DNA of 64,000 nucleotides, from NCBI GenBank assembly GCA_964030785.1, contig OZ034967.1, forward strand, positions 64,217,742-64,281,741, in the 5' to 3' direction. Made by a program: the position numbers and the translations under genes. The DNA comes from Siderastrea siderea. Its lineage: Eukaryota; Cnidaria; Anthozoa; Scleractinia; Rhizangiidae. Under the pieces are notes generated by a model. That model made no database searches. It saw only the letters and a program-made list of their open reading frames with translations, and was not told where the DNA came from. This document shows positions 34,494 through 41,872 of this stretch, piece after piece (the stretch's first letter is position 1; each line of letters opens with the position of its first letter).

Positions 34494-35486
34494 TTATATA
34501 TCCTTCAAGTCCTTGAACGGTATCCAACTGTTGAATTCATCACTATACCCCTTCCACTTAACCAAAGCTTGCTTCTTTTTATAATCCCTCCGAATGACTT
34601 TATCGATTCTGAATTCCTCTTGTGTAGCTTTAAGCAATTCGGGTTCATAGAAACTCCCTTGAATGTCTTCATCTCTGAGATCCTTTAGTTTGTATGTGAT
34701 TGGATTGGTGTATTGGATTTCATCAACTGTGAAAACTTCCTCAGACCAATTTGGTGTATAGCCCTTATCAAACACATTCCGTTTATACTTACTTATTCTA
34801 ACCTTATCACCAACTTTGAATTTCGGTTTCTGTTTTGATGTTTCCATATCACCATATAGATTAAAATAGACAGTTCCTTCATTCTTCTTTTTACTGGCTT
34901 CCGTTGGTGTCATCTTCGTGCTTGAATGTTTTGTATTATTGTATTCTTTCACTAATTTTGGTAACATATCAAGATACTTTGTATTACCTTTAACAGTAAA
35001 CTGTTTCCACATCTTGGACTTGATTGTTCGATTCCATCGTTCACAAACTGACGACTTTTCCTCATTCTCAGTTGAGTACAAGGTTATTTTATTCTTATCA
35101 AGTAGTTCCTTAACATGTTTGTTGTAATACTCTTTGCCTTTGTCTGTCCATAAATATTTCGGTTTTCTACCTTCTTTAAGGATTGTTTTAAAAGCATTCA
35201 TAACGGTTTCACCCTTTTTATCTTTTAATGGGACGATCCAACCGTATTTAGAGAATACATCTAAAACCATAAGAAGATATCTGTAGCCAGCGTTCCATCG
35301 ACTGAACTTTTGCATCTCAACAATATCAGAGCACCATATCTCGTCAATGTGGTTTACAATAACACGCCGTCGAGTAAAATTTCGTTTTATGGGCTTATGA
35401 AGCTCATCAGCTAATTTTTCTTGCCAGTTTTCTTCACTCGACGGCCTTTTACGTTTTTTGTCCCAAGACCTAGTTTCTGCTTTGTG
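34494..35486 (-). CDS. Chromodomain DDE integrase (RVE family), probably expressed by -1 frameshift
   Basis: Integrates the element DNA, making the 6-bp duplication. The frame is open from 35486 but has no ATG until 35315. That ATG lies after the first catalytic Asp (35325-35327, in WCSDIVEM), so initiation there would give a dead enzyme. The second Asp is in LWTDKGKEY and the Glu in VCERWNRTIK. A basic DNA-binding region follows, then a C-terminal chromodomain (IDKVIRRDYKKKQALVKWKG, NSWIP), expected to read histone marks. The frame overlaps the end of PLA2 by 76 bp in the -1 phase, with a slippery A AAA AAC at 35459-35453. It has no late-promoter motif of its own. Confidence 0.92.
   Translation of the reverse strand, partial: HKAETRSWDKKRKRPSSEENWQEKLADELHKPIKRNFTRRRVIVNHIDEIWCSDIVEMQKFSRWNAGYRYLLMVLDVFSKYGWIVPLKDKKGETVMNAFKTILKEGRKPKYLWTDKGKEYYNKHVKELLDKNKITLYSTENEEKSSVCERWNRTIKSKMWKQFTVKGNTKYLDMLPKLVKEYNNTKHSSTKMTPTEASKKKNEGTVYFNLYGDMETSKQKPKFKVGDKVRISKYKRNVFDKGYTPNWSEEVFTVDEIQYTNPITYKLKDLRDEDIQGSFYEPELLKATQEEFRIDKVIRRDYKKKQALVKWKGYSDEFNSWIPFKDLKDI
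35366..35459 (-). promoter_or_regulatory. Putative -1 programmed ribosomal frameshift signal (PLA2 to integrase)
   Basis: Heptamer A AAA AAC (35459-35453) is in the correct phase of the PLA2 frame (ACA AAA AAC). A 7-nt spacer (GTAAAAG) follows, then a 10-bp perfect stem: GCCGTCGAGT (35445-35436) pairs with ACTCGACGGC (35375-35366). It is extendable by four weaker pairs, two of them G-U. The loop is about 52-60 nt, long enough for a pseudoknot. A shift of -1 enters the integrase frame directly. Confidence 0.75.
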
Positions 35487-36118
35487 TTAATCAAGAACCG
35501 AGCTGTTTGCCCCCATTTTGGCATCTGTCCATAAGGTATTCCATCCAATGACTTCACCATTTGTTTGTCACATTCACCTTTGTTTTTCCCCATATCATAA
35601 CAAATATCGTGATGAGCTGCTATTTCATCCACTTTATTGTAAGGTTGTACATACCATTTAGTAACCTCACCAGTGTTTTTATCATATTCTAGCTGTTTTT
35701 CAAGAGGGTTATATGGTCCCATGTATTTATACTTTCCAGGAGTCCATCCAGCTTTTGGTTTTGGTATTTTCCCAATTAGCTTATGTATATCAACACCAGC
35801 ACCATCCAAATCCTTTCTGTCGGTTTTATACTTTCTATTTGGTCTGATTTTGGTTGATAATTGATCAAGAGCTTGACTCCCGACATTTTGAATCATTGGA
35901 TTCAACTTATCCAGAGCATAATCGATAGCCTTTTTCTGCAGTTTTGGGTTTCTCAAGGCTTCTGATCCATAATATCTTCCCATTTCAACTGCCTTTTTTC
36001 CGAGCCAAGGAATACCGTGGTGAATGAATAAATCAGTACCAGTTGATGCTACTGTATCTAGTATGCCCGCCCCTTTCGACGGGCTAACCCGTTTCCCGCC
36101 TGTTTGACGAATTTCGTC
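35411..36118 (-). CDS. Parvovirus-like phospholipase A2 virion protein
   Basis: Likely a minor virion protein that opens membranes during entry, by analogy with parvovirus VP1 (known for that family; inferred here). Numbering from the first ATG (35983): calcium-loop motif GPYNPLE (about 89-95), catalytic HHDICYDMG (about 124-132) and a downstream Asp (DKQMV, about 139). The frame is open from 36118, and its upstream part contains a FIHHGIPWLGKKAVEM segment that looks conserved. Translation therefore probably begins in the overlapping zinc-ribbon ORF and shifts -1 near 36076-36070. Its C-terminus overlaps integrase by 76 bp. ATG 35983 remains an alternative start that keeps the catalytic motif. 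Confidence 0.85.
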   Translation of the reverse strand, partial: DEIRQTGGKRVSPSKGAGILDTVASTGTDLFIHHGIPWLGKKAVEMGRYYGSEALRNPKLQKKAIDYALDKLNPMIQNVGSQALDQLSTKIRPNRKYKTDRKDLDGAGVDIHKLIGKIPKPKAGWTPGKYKYMGPYNPLEKQLEYDKNTGEVTKWYVQPYNKVDEIAAHHDICYDMGKNKGECDKQMVKSLDGIPYGQMPKWGQTARFLINTKQKLGLGTKNVKGRRVKKTGKKN

Positions 36119-36243
36119 TTAGTGATTCCGCATTCAGAGCATTTGCATTTAAGCATAAGCCTCCCATTCTTAGCCTTTTCATATCTTTCACTCCCAGGTA
36201 CACATTCTGTGACCTTCTTTTGTTTCACGCAATAAGATTTCAT
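36058..36243 (-). CDS. Small zinc-ribbon protein, head of the PLA2-integrase unit
   Basis: 61 aa. It has the layout of the DUF5679-type ribbon (YCVKQKK at the start, LKCKCSECGITKTKF in the second half) followed by a basic tail. The second Cys of the first CxxC is Gln here, so zinc binding by the first knuckle may be lost. A TCTAA motif stands 13 nt upstream. The 3' end overlaps the PLA2 frame by 61 bp in the -1 phase. Recognition of the family is tentative. Confidence 0.7.
   Translation of the reverse strand: MKSYCVKQKKVTECVPGSERYEKAKNGRLMLKCKCSECGITKTKFVKQAGNGLARRKGRAY
36070..36076 (-). promoter_or_regulatory. Candidate slippery site (zinc ribbon to PLA2)
   Basis: A AAG GGG in the zinc-ribbon frame (CGA AAG GGG). 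A -1 shift enters the open PLA2 frame. No strong downstream stem was found; a small GCCCG/CGGGC pairing overlaps the site. Weaker than the signal at 35459. Confidence 0.4.
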
Positions 36244-36254
36244 ATATAATATGA

Positions 36255-36800
36255 TTAGATATTTTTGAAATACCGTTCTAGAAACCTCTCATTCTTCATT
36301 GTATCATATATATCAAATACCTGAAGCAGATCAAAATATGATTTACCCTTATTCATCTCATTCAAAAAGTACAAACAGAAATATCCACATGTTGTCGTTA
36401 GTAAATTTTGTATTTGATTGTTCTGATGAAGCAATGTTAAATTCTTTTTTCTCGCATGATTGACAATTTCTTGGAAGGGAGGCAAACCAAATGAATCAAA
36501 GTAATTAATGACGTCATCCTTTACATATGTAGCAACCCAATAGCTCCCTGACATATAACTCGGTTCAAGATTGTAAATGAATAGAGCCTGTCTATGATTG
36601 TGAGGAACATTTTCATCTCGAGACAGAACATCTTTGATTGGGATATTCAGATATTTACACCATTTTATTAAATCATAATTGCTTAATGGGACATTCTTAT
36701 GGAATTTCGGTTTTACAATAGAATGTTTAGAAGAGGGACGTTTTTGAATGGTGAGTTCTTGCCCAATAGTAGACCGTTGCCCTTTTTGGGAGCTTTTTTT
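36255..36800 (-). CDS. Adenain-type cysteine protease, catalytic His replaced by Tyr
   Basis: Maturation protease of the virion. The frame is open for 181 codons (36800-36255), with no ATG before 36554. The N-terminal region has PLSNYDLIKWCKYLNIP and NHRQALFIYNLEPSYM. The catalytic block, where this family has HW, reads SGSYWVATY, so His is Tyr here (TAT for CAT). The acidic residue is in INYFDSFG, the Gln-containing region in HQNNQIQNL, and the catalytic Cys in TTTCGYFCLYF. A single C-to-T change would explain the loss. The frame lies -1 to the upstream minor virion ORF, with an A9 tract at its opening. Confidence 0.88.
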   Translation of the reverse strand, partial: KKSSQKGQRSTIGQELTIQKRPSSKHSIVKPKFHKNVPLSNYDLIKWCKYLNIPIKDVLSRDENVPHNHRQALFIYNLEPSYMSGSYWVATYVKDDVINYFDSFGLPPFQEIVNHARKKNLTLLHQNNQIQNLLTTTCGYFCLYFLNEMNKGKSYFDLLQVFDIYDTMKNERFLERYFKNI

Positions 36801-37555
36801 TTAGTCCCCATACCTAATGTTTGATCAGGCCAATTTCCATAAAAAGGTGGAGTTCCATACATTGGCATTAACAAACCACCATCCTGATTATTATTGGTTA
36901 GTTGTGATATAGATCTGGGTGGTCTTTGTTTAGGCTGTCCCATCTGAGGGGCACCTTTACCAGTCATCTTCTTTATTGCCTCAATAGCTAAAGGGACTCC
37001 AATTGATGCAAGAAGAGTACCTAAGAAACCACCTGTTTGTACTTTAGTCGGTTTTATATGAACACCAGAGCCTGTTTGTAGAGCATTTAATATATCCTTC
37101 TTTTGTTTGGTTGTCAAAAGATGTTTATATGCTATCAACTGATCGATTTTATTTTGTGGTATGAGAAACCCACCAGTTTGAACACCTTTTCCAGATATCT
37201 TCTTAACAATCTGAGATGCTCCTTCACTAGCTGCTCCAGCTAAAGCCGACAATCCAAGAGTCTTAGCAATCGTTGGAACAAAAGTTCTTCCAAGCGCCAG
37301 AACTGTAGACAGAAGAGATCCACCTAATTGCTTTCGAATGTTTGTTTTAGAAAGTTTAATGTCCATTCCCTTTTTCAATTTTCTATTTTTTTCCAATCGC
37401 TTAACTATATTCTGAGGTACATACAGAGTATCATTCCCAGATAGAGAGTCCTTCGTGAGCCTTATAACTATTGTTTCTCTTTTATGATACGCGTTACTAA
37501 GATTCTTTTTCTGGTTTGGTGATAAACTAACTTTAATTTCGTATAGTTGTGTCAT
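36713..37555 (-). CDS. Minor virion protein with hydrophobic Gly-rich segments (pVI/pX-like)
   Basis: 280 aa. An N-terminal region about 70 residues long is followed by hydrophobic, possibly amphipathic segments (LLSTVLALGRTFVPTIAKTL; FLGTLLASIGVPLAIEAIKK). These are separated by GG-containing sites (QLGGS, QTGGF twice, QTGSG) that resemble adenain cleavage sites. This suggests a precursor cut by the protease to release membrane-active or core peptides, as adenovirus pVI and pX are (inference). A TCTAA motif lies 12 nt upstream of the ATG. The basic C-terminus overlaps the protease frame by about 88 bp. Confidence 0.7.
   Translation of the reverse strand: MTQLYEIKVSLSPNQKKNLSNAYHKRETIVIRLTKDSLSGNDTLYVPQNIVKRLEKNRKLKKGMDIKLSKTNIRKQLGGSLLSTVLALGRTFVPTIAKTLGLSALAGAASEGASQIVKKISGKGVQTGGFLIPQNKIDQLIAYKHLLTTKQKKDILNALQTGSGVHIKPTKVQTGGFLGTLLASIGVPLAIEAIKKMTGKGAPQMGQPKQRPPRSISQLTNNNQDGGLLMPMYGTPPFYGNWPDQTLGMGTKKKAPKKGNGLLLGKNSPFKNVPLLNILL
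36794..36802 (-). promoter_or_regulatory. A9 slippery tract (minor virion protein to protease)
   Basis: Nine A residues read as AAA AAA AAA in the upstream frame. The protease frame opens at 36800, just after its own TAA at 36803-36801. A -1 slip by the ribosome, or transcript slippage in A9, would fuse the protease to the upstream protein. Only a weak 5-bp CCCAA/TTGGG stem is seen downstream. Confidence 0.5.
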
Positions 37556-37566
37556 ATAATATATGT

Positions 37567-37570
37567 TAGA
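37567..37570 (-). promoter_or_regulatory. Late-type TCTA promoter core, pVI/pX-like gene
   Basis: TCTAAC on the coding strand, 12 nt before the ATG at 37555, followed by an AT-only run. Confidence 0.5.
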
Positions 37571-37629
37571 TAAATTCTCTTTTAAAAAACATATTCATTT
37601 AAATTTTCATCGATGTAAAGCTTATTTAT

Positions 37630-38919
37630 TTAAACTATCATCAATTCGTTTCCAACTGTCTTTACTACAACCTCACTCTCGTAAAATGCGATGCTATGAG
37701 CTCGGACGTTTGCTGTCGGGGCTACAGTGAGACGATAATGGAGAATCAACTGTTTAGGATCTCTCGTCACTACCTCTTTCTGATATGACAAATCGAAATA
37801 CAATAATCCATACAAACTGGTGAAATTGGCTATATTCAATTGTGTCCCTGAATTGTAATCGTTCTTACGAAATGCATATGACATGAGATCATTGAATACT
37901 CTTACTTTACTATCCGCATCATATTCCAGCTCTGGGTAAAATGTATTGTTACCATACTCTAAACGACAGCTTGATAGAGAGCTATTAGCGTCAGCTGCAT
38001 TCAACTTGAAAGTGTCAAATAAATACGAACTCCTCTCTGCTTCATCATTATTTGGTGTGTCTGTCCGCTGGAGATATATAAAAACGTGTTTAACGTTGTC
38101 GATAGCTGGACTGATTTGAAACATATTCTGAATAGCTCTGGTATTTGCTGACTGATTGTAGAGATCTCGCAGATATGTCCAGGTTGTTGGTTTAAGAAAC
38201 TCTGAAACGAAATTACTATACATGCTGTCTTTTGGGATTAATCTTGGGAGCCAAAGATACAATCTCTTTACTACAACACGACCAGGGTCTGTGCCATTTG
38301 CCATGTGAATCAGTTCACTGTCTTCGTTAAATGTAAGTTCAATTGTGAGCTGCATCGGAGGCAACATTTTTCTTTCTAATTCTTGAAAAAAGCTGTATCT
38401 GTTTAAGGGAAGCATCTCATTAATACTTTTAGCTCCCCCACCACCGTTGTTTTGTGCTGCTTGGGTTAAAATACGACGTGCTTAAAAACCTGTGTTTGTA
38501 TTTGCTGTTGTAGCATCAGTATCAAGATACCACAACGAATTCTTCCCAACAGATCTACTAAAATCATCACTGTATTCAAGGAGATTTTTGACATTCGTTA
38601 TTCGATGCAAATTATCACTCTCATACACAATTTTGCCTGAAGATTTGATAACCATATGTCTGATTAGACTGTGAGATCCGTTTATCATGGTGATGCGATC
38701 TGCTTGAGCATACCCAGTACCATCTGCCTTTTTTTGAAGCTCTTTAGTTATTTCGAAATACCCATTAAAAAAATCGAACATTGTCGACCTATCGTTGATA
38801 GTGAATCTGTAACCTGTCTTTTTCTGGCTTTGATTGTTAGCAGGTTGCTCAATGACATTATCCAAATGGAAACGAACGTATTCGTATCGTTGTAGATTTT
38901 CATTTGTTCTGAAACTCAT
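37630..38919 (-). pseudogene. Major capsid protein (double jelly roll) with an in-frame stop
   Basis: Forms the hexameric capsomers of the icosahedral shell. Codons run in one frame from ATG 38919 to 37630, about 430 codons. They include the conserved N-terminal segment (FRTNENLQRYEYVRF), a mid region starting LPLNRYSFFQELE and a C-terminal half. A single TAA at 38484-38482 (codon 146, after NTNTGF) interrupts it, and the frame continues unchanged afterwards. An internal ATG at 38415 would yield only the C-terminal two thirds. No frameshift is involved, so one base change is enough to explain it. TCTAA stands 15 nt before the start. Confidence 0.9.
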
Positions 38920-38933
38920 TTATATGAGTAGTT

Positions 38934-38937
38934 TAGA
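38934..38937 (-). promoter_or_regulatory. Late-type TCTA promoter core, major capsid gene
   Basis: TCTAAACTA on the coding strand, TCTA ending 15 nt from the ATG at 38919, followed by CATATAA. Confidence 0.55.
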
Positions 38938-38950
38938 TAAAATTCACTTT

Positions 38951-39301
38951 TTAATAACCAGTACCAGATATAAGTCTATTCAGAATCATGTTGTAGTCTT
39001 CTTGTTTTGGTTTGGTAGGTTTGGTAGGTTTCATTGGTTGTTTAGTTGAACCATGTAATTTTCTCATAATAAGCTCTCCGCCTTTTTCAGCTGCTTTTTT
39101 TCCCAGTTTGTCTCCAGCATGTGAAATACCACATTCTAGCGCTTTTTTGGCAAAAGGTTTTAAAACCATTTCTGGAACTTTACTTAACACCCTTCCAACT
39201 GGTTTGAATATGTTATCAACAATAATCCCAGATCCTTTATGCTTATGCACAAAACGACCTAGTTTCGGGTGATAAATTCGCTTGTATTCATACGACGACA
39301 T
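38951..39301 (-). CDS. Small basic virion-associated protein
   Basis: 116 aa, rich in Lys and Gly, with KGSGIIVDNIFKPVGRVLSK (about 22-41) and GDKLGKKAAEKGGELIMRKL, then a KPTKPTKPK tail. It lies between capsid and penton, as is usual for a short basic ORF in animal Polintons. Possibly a core or scaffold protein; the GSG site could be a protease target. Function not established. Confidence 0.7.
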   Translation of the reverse strand: MSSYEYKRIYHPKLGRFVHKHKGSGIIVDNIFKPVGRVLSKVPEMVLKPFAKKALECGISHAGDKLGKKAAEKGGELIMRKLHGSTKQPMKPTKPTKPKQEDYNMILNRLISGTGY

Positions 39302-39315
39302 ATATAACTATTAGT

Positions 39316-39319
39316 TAGA
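39316..39319 (-). promoter_or_regulatory. Late-type TCTA promoter core, small basic protein gene
   Basis: TCTAACTAA on the coding strand, 15 nt before the ATG at 39301, just downstream of the penton stop codon. Confidence 0.5.
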
Positions 39320-40081
39320 TTAATCTCTCTTCTCTCTTAAAATCAAACTGAATGAAGTGTCACTATGATTAAGATCGATGATTCTCCTCTTACCGTCGGT
39401 GATATATATCCGAATTTTATTGATCATATTTTTATTACACGGGTTGTACTGAACTCGCCGAGGCTCTTGTGTGAAACTATAACTCGGGGTGAGAGTTGAG
39501 GTACTGAAACTATATATAATATCTGACTCTTCACCATCGACAAGACTGTCACTTATCAAATCACAATGAACATTCAATATTTCTCTGTCTTGTGAGAGAT
39601 TAGGAATGTAATCTCCAACATTTACACTACTTGTTAGAATCTTTTCATTGAAACCAATAAGATCATTAAAATTACTTTGAGTAAGATCTAATCTGTAATT
39701 TGAGGCTAGTGTTATTATTGTCCTGAATACAGTATCGTTAAACTCCAGAGTGATTGGATATTGAGGGTTTGATGAACTCCCTGTTTTTGTTTTTTCTTTG
39801 ATTAAATTGTCAAAATCAATGTAATTCCATACTCCAGGGTTGAATATAATTTCCGTCCAATTAGTACCACTATCAGACGAATATCTTATTTTCTGATTAT
39901 CAAGTTCACTTGTCACATTAAACCAAGTAAATGACATCGAAATGATTCGGTCTAGGCCGATTTCATATTGTCTGTTTGAATCCAGTATTATCGGATTACT
40001 GTATTTGATTGTGAAATCTGATGGTTTATTACCACTTATACCTTTGACGATATGACTGGATAATACAAGTTGTCTATTCAT
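39320..40081 (-). CDS. Minor capsid (penton) protein, single jelly roll
   Basis: 253 aa. Expected to occupy the five-fold vertices of the capsid. Recognisable by the N-terminal segment (LSSHIVKGISGNKPSDFTI), an internal YEIGLDRIISMSFTWFNV and the C-terminal block KIRIYITDGKRRIIDLNHSD. That block is a hallmark of Polinton penton proteins. Apparently intact. The start is preceded by TCTAAACTAAT, which overlaps the last codons of the upstream gene. Confidence 0.88.
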   Translation of the reverse strand: MNRQLVLSSHIVKGISGNKPSDFTIKYSNPIILDSNRQYEIGLDRIISMSFTWFNVTSELDNQKIRYSSDSGTNWTEIIFNPGVWNYIDFDNLIKEKTKTGSSSNPQYPITLEFNDTVFRTIITLASNYRLDLTQSNFNDLIGFNEKILTSSVNVGDYIPNLSQDREILNVHCDLISDSLVDGEESDIIYSFSTSTLTPSYSFTQEPRRVQYNPCNKNMINKIRIYITDGKRRIIDLNHSDTSFSLILREKRD

Positions 40082-40089
40082 TTATATGA

Positions 40090-41085
40090 TTAGTTTAGAC
40101 TAAAATAGTTTTTGTATATTTTGTTGTATTGTGGCTTATTGAGTATTGAATTTCTCAACAAGATGTCAAGAAGAGCGACACCTGTGTTTCTTAGCTCTAT
40201 GCTATTATTACCAGCAACCTTTGATCCGATAATCAGCTCAAGCTTTTTCATCATTTCTGTCGGATTGTTGAAAAACAATACCTGTCCACCTTTTTTTGTT
40301 TTTTTCTTCAAACCAGACCCTTTAATATTTTTTATTTTTTGATTGTTGTAATTGATATAATCATTTAGAACCTTTCTTGTATCTTGAATAATTTTTCTTC
40401 GATATTGAGCCTCAGCTTCAGTCATTAAACCCCTATTTAATTTTTTAGTGATATCACTCCAATAGCCAGTTAGTTTAAAACGTTGATCTTTAGCATTTTT
40501 GCAGATTTTGTTCAGATAAGATTTCCTCTTTTTGTTATTCATATCTTCTTGTTGAAGTCGTAATTCAATATCATCATAATTCGGTATTTGAAGTTCATCC
40601 AAAACTTGATTTATTCTATCCTCTTCAAGAATTTCGTAATCAGGTGTTTCTTCTTCTTCGTATTCAGGTGGAAGATCTTCTGGTTCATACATGTATTCTG
40701 GGTCAATATGAATTCGTTTTTCTCCGGATGCTAAATCCTCAAGGACATCTTCATAAGATGGAGGTTTTGGAACTATCTGTTTCTCGTTTTCAGGTAAAAC
40801 AGGTTGATCAAACAAATCGTCCAATCCATAATCAGGCACTTCATCATCAATAGCTATTCCATAATCTGGAACAGGTCGCTTTTTCTTTGGTAATCTTCTC
40901 AACGGTGCTTTTGGGGCTGTAAGTTCCTTTAACTCAGATGTTATAGGTTTGAAAAGTTTCTCTGCCTCAACTTCACCCATTTGATCAGATATCGTTTTTT
41001 GTTTTATTGTCTCTCTTACTGTGTTAATCTTTTTACCAAGCTCGGATCGTTTCTCAGCCATTTCTTTCCATTTGAGTAAACTCAT
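40090..41085 (-). CDS. Acidic virion-type protein with two PPxY late-domain motifs
   Basis: 331 aa. The N-terminus is predicted helical and charged. The central acidic disordered region carries PPSYEDV (about 108-114) and PPEYEEEE (about 139-146), matching the PPxY consensus that binds WW domains of Nedd4-family ubiquitin ligases. A basic GSGLKKKTKKGG linker follows (possible protease site), then a conserved C-terminal domain (NPTEMMKKLELIIGSKVAGN). Adenovirus pVI carries a PPSY motif used in entry traffic (known); a similar role here is inference. The start is preceded by TGTAAAC, a one-base variant of the late motif. Confidence 0.75.
   Translation of the reverse strand: MSLLKWKEMAEKRSELGKKINTVRETIKQKTISDQMGEVEAEKLFKPITSELKELTAPKAPLRRLPKKKRPVPDYGIAIDDEVPDYGLDDLFDQPVLPENEKQIVPKPPSYEDVLEDLASGEKRIHIDPEYMYEPEDLPPEYEEEETPDYEILEEDRINQVLDELQIPNYDDIELRLQQEDMNNKKRKSYLNKICKNAKDQRFKLTGYWSDITKKLNRGLMTEAEAQYRRKIIQDTRKVLNDYINYNNQKIKNIKGSGLKKKTKKGGQVLFFNNPTEMMKKLELIIGSKVAGNNSIELRNTGVALLDILLRNSILNKPQYNKIYKNYFSLN
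40096..40099 (-). promoter_or_regulatory. Late-type TCTA promoter core, penton gene
   Basis: TCTAAACTAATC on the coding strand, 15 nt before the ATG at 40081. It sits inside the final codons of the upstream PPxY gene. Confidence 0.55.
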
Positions 41086-41213
41086 TATATCATTTGTTTA
41101 CATAAAATTTCGTATTTTGTTTGGAAAAATTAGGGTTATCATATATAAAAACGCTCGCATAGCGTGTCGCATAGCGTGTCACCATGCGATAAAATTGTAT
41201 CACATATTATCAT
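41086..41213. promoter_or_regulatory. Divergent promoter region
   Basis: Separates leftward and rightward gene blocks. It has a TATATAAAA box (41142-41150) and two tandem 12-bp units TCGCATAGCGTG (41155-41166, 41167-41178) with a partial third inverted relative (ACCATGCGAT). Likely drives the ATPase gene and possibly the leftward block. Confidence 0.5.
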
Positions 41214-41861
41214 ATGAAGATTCAAAATTACGACATCCAAGATGATGAAAACAACGATTTTGTTCAACTAAAGAGTTTCATGCCAAACCGATGTTTTAGG
41301 ATGCTTATTTGTGCTCCCTCTGGTGGTGGTAAAACAAACCTTCTGCTTGATATGATATACAGGCTCTTATACTTTGATAAAATATATCTTTACGTTCGCA
41401 ATCTCCAACAAAGCAAATATAAGCATCTGTTGAAATCTCTTGAACCAATATCAAAATCAAAAGAGGTCGGTTATGACGTGATAGAAGCAAGTAACGATGA
41501 AATCATCCCTCTGACAGATTTGTCTGATGAAAACCAAAAATTAATCATATTTGATGACTATTTGAATACAGGTAAGAAAAATGACGAACGGATACGTGAC
41601 TACTTTACCAATTCTAGAAACAAAAATTGCTGTTGTATATATTTAAGTCAAAGCTATTACGGAACCGATAAAACAATAAGACTGAATAGTTCACATTTTT
41701 GTGTTTTTGATTTTCCTTCTATAAACGAGCAATCGATGATTTGCCGAGAACTGAACATAAATAAATCAGATTATCAGAAAGCTACTAAGGATCCATATAG
41801 TTTTTTGTATGTTGATAAGGTCAAAAAAAAGGTAGCCCGAAATTTCGACGAAAAAATCTAA
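41214..41861 (+). CDS. A32-like (FtsK/HerA) genome-packaging ATPase
   Basis: Motor that pumps DNA into the capsid. 215 aa, intact. Walker A APSGGGKTN (about 34-42), Walker B LIIFDDY (about 110-116), and a sensor-like YLSQSY (about 143-148). The short A32 layout matches poxvirus, mavirus and Polinton enzymes. First of the rightward genes. No TCTAA motif upstream. ATG is chosen as the first in frame, with the conserved domain starting about 25 residues later. Confidence 0.93.
   Translation: MKIQNYDIQDDENNDFVQLKSFMPNRCFRMLICAPSGGGKTNLLLDMIYRLLYFDKIYLYVRNLQQSKYKHLLKSLEPISKSKEVGYDVIEASNDEIIPLTDLSDENQKLIIFDDYLNTGKKNDERIRDYFTNSRNKNCCCIYLSQSYYGTDKTIRLNSSHFCVFDFPSINEQSMICRELNINKSDYQKATKDPYSFLYVDKVKKKVARNFDEKI
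41857..41860 (+). promoter_or_regulatory. Late-type TCTA promoter core, fibre gene
   Basis: TCTAAACTAAT, 13 nt before the ATG at 41873. It overlaps the stop codon of the ATPase gene. Confidence 0.55.
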
Positions 41862-41872
41862 ACTAATATTAT

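Noticed and set aside
35411..36802. The three -1 overlaps as plain decay frameshifts
   Set aside because: Not fully excluded, but all three are in the same phase, each downstream frame lacks a good start, and the PLA2-integrase site has a phased heptamer with a stem at the right distance. Kept as a refutable alternative.
38482..38484. Programmed stop readthrough in the capsid gene
   Set aside because: No readthrough context (such as UAG/UGA with CARYYA) was seen; a point mutation is simpler.
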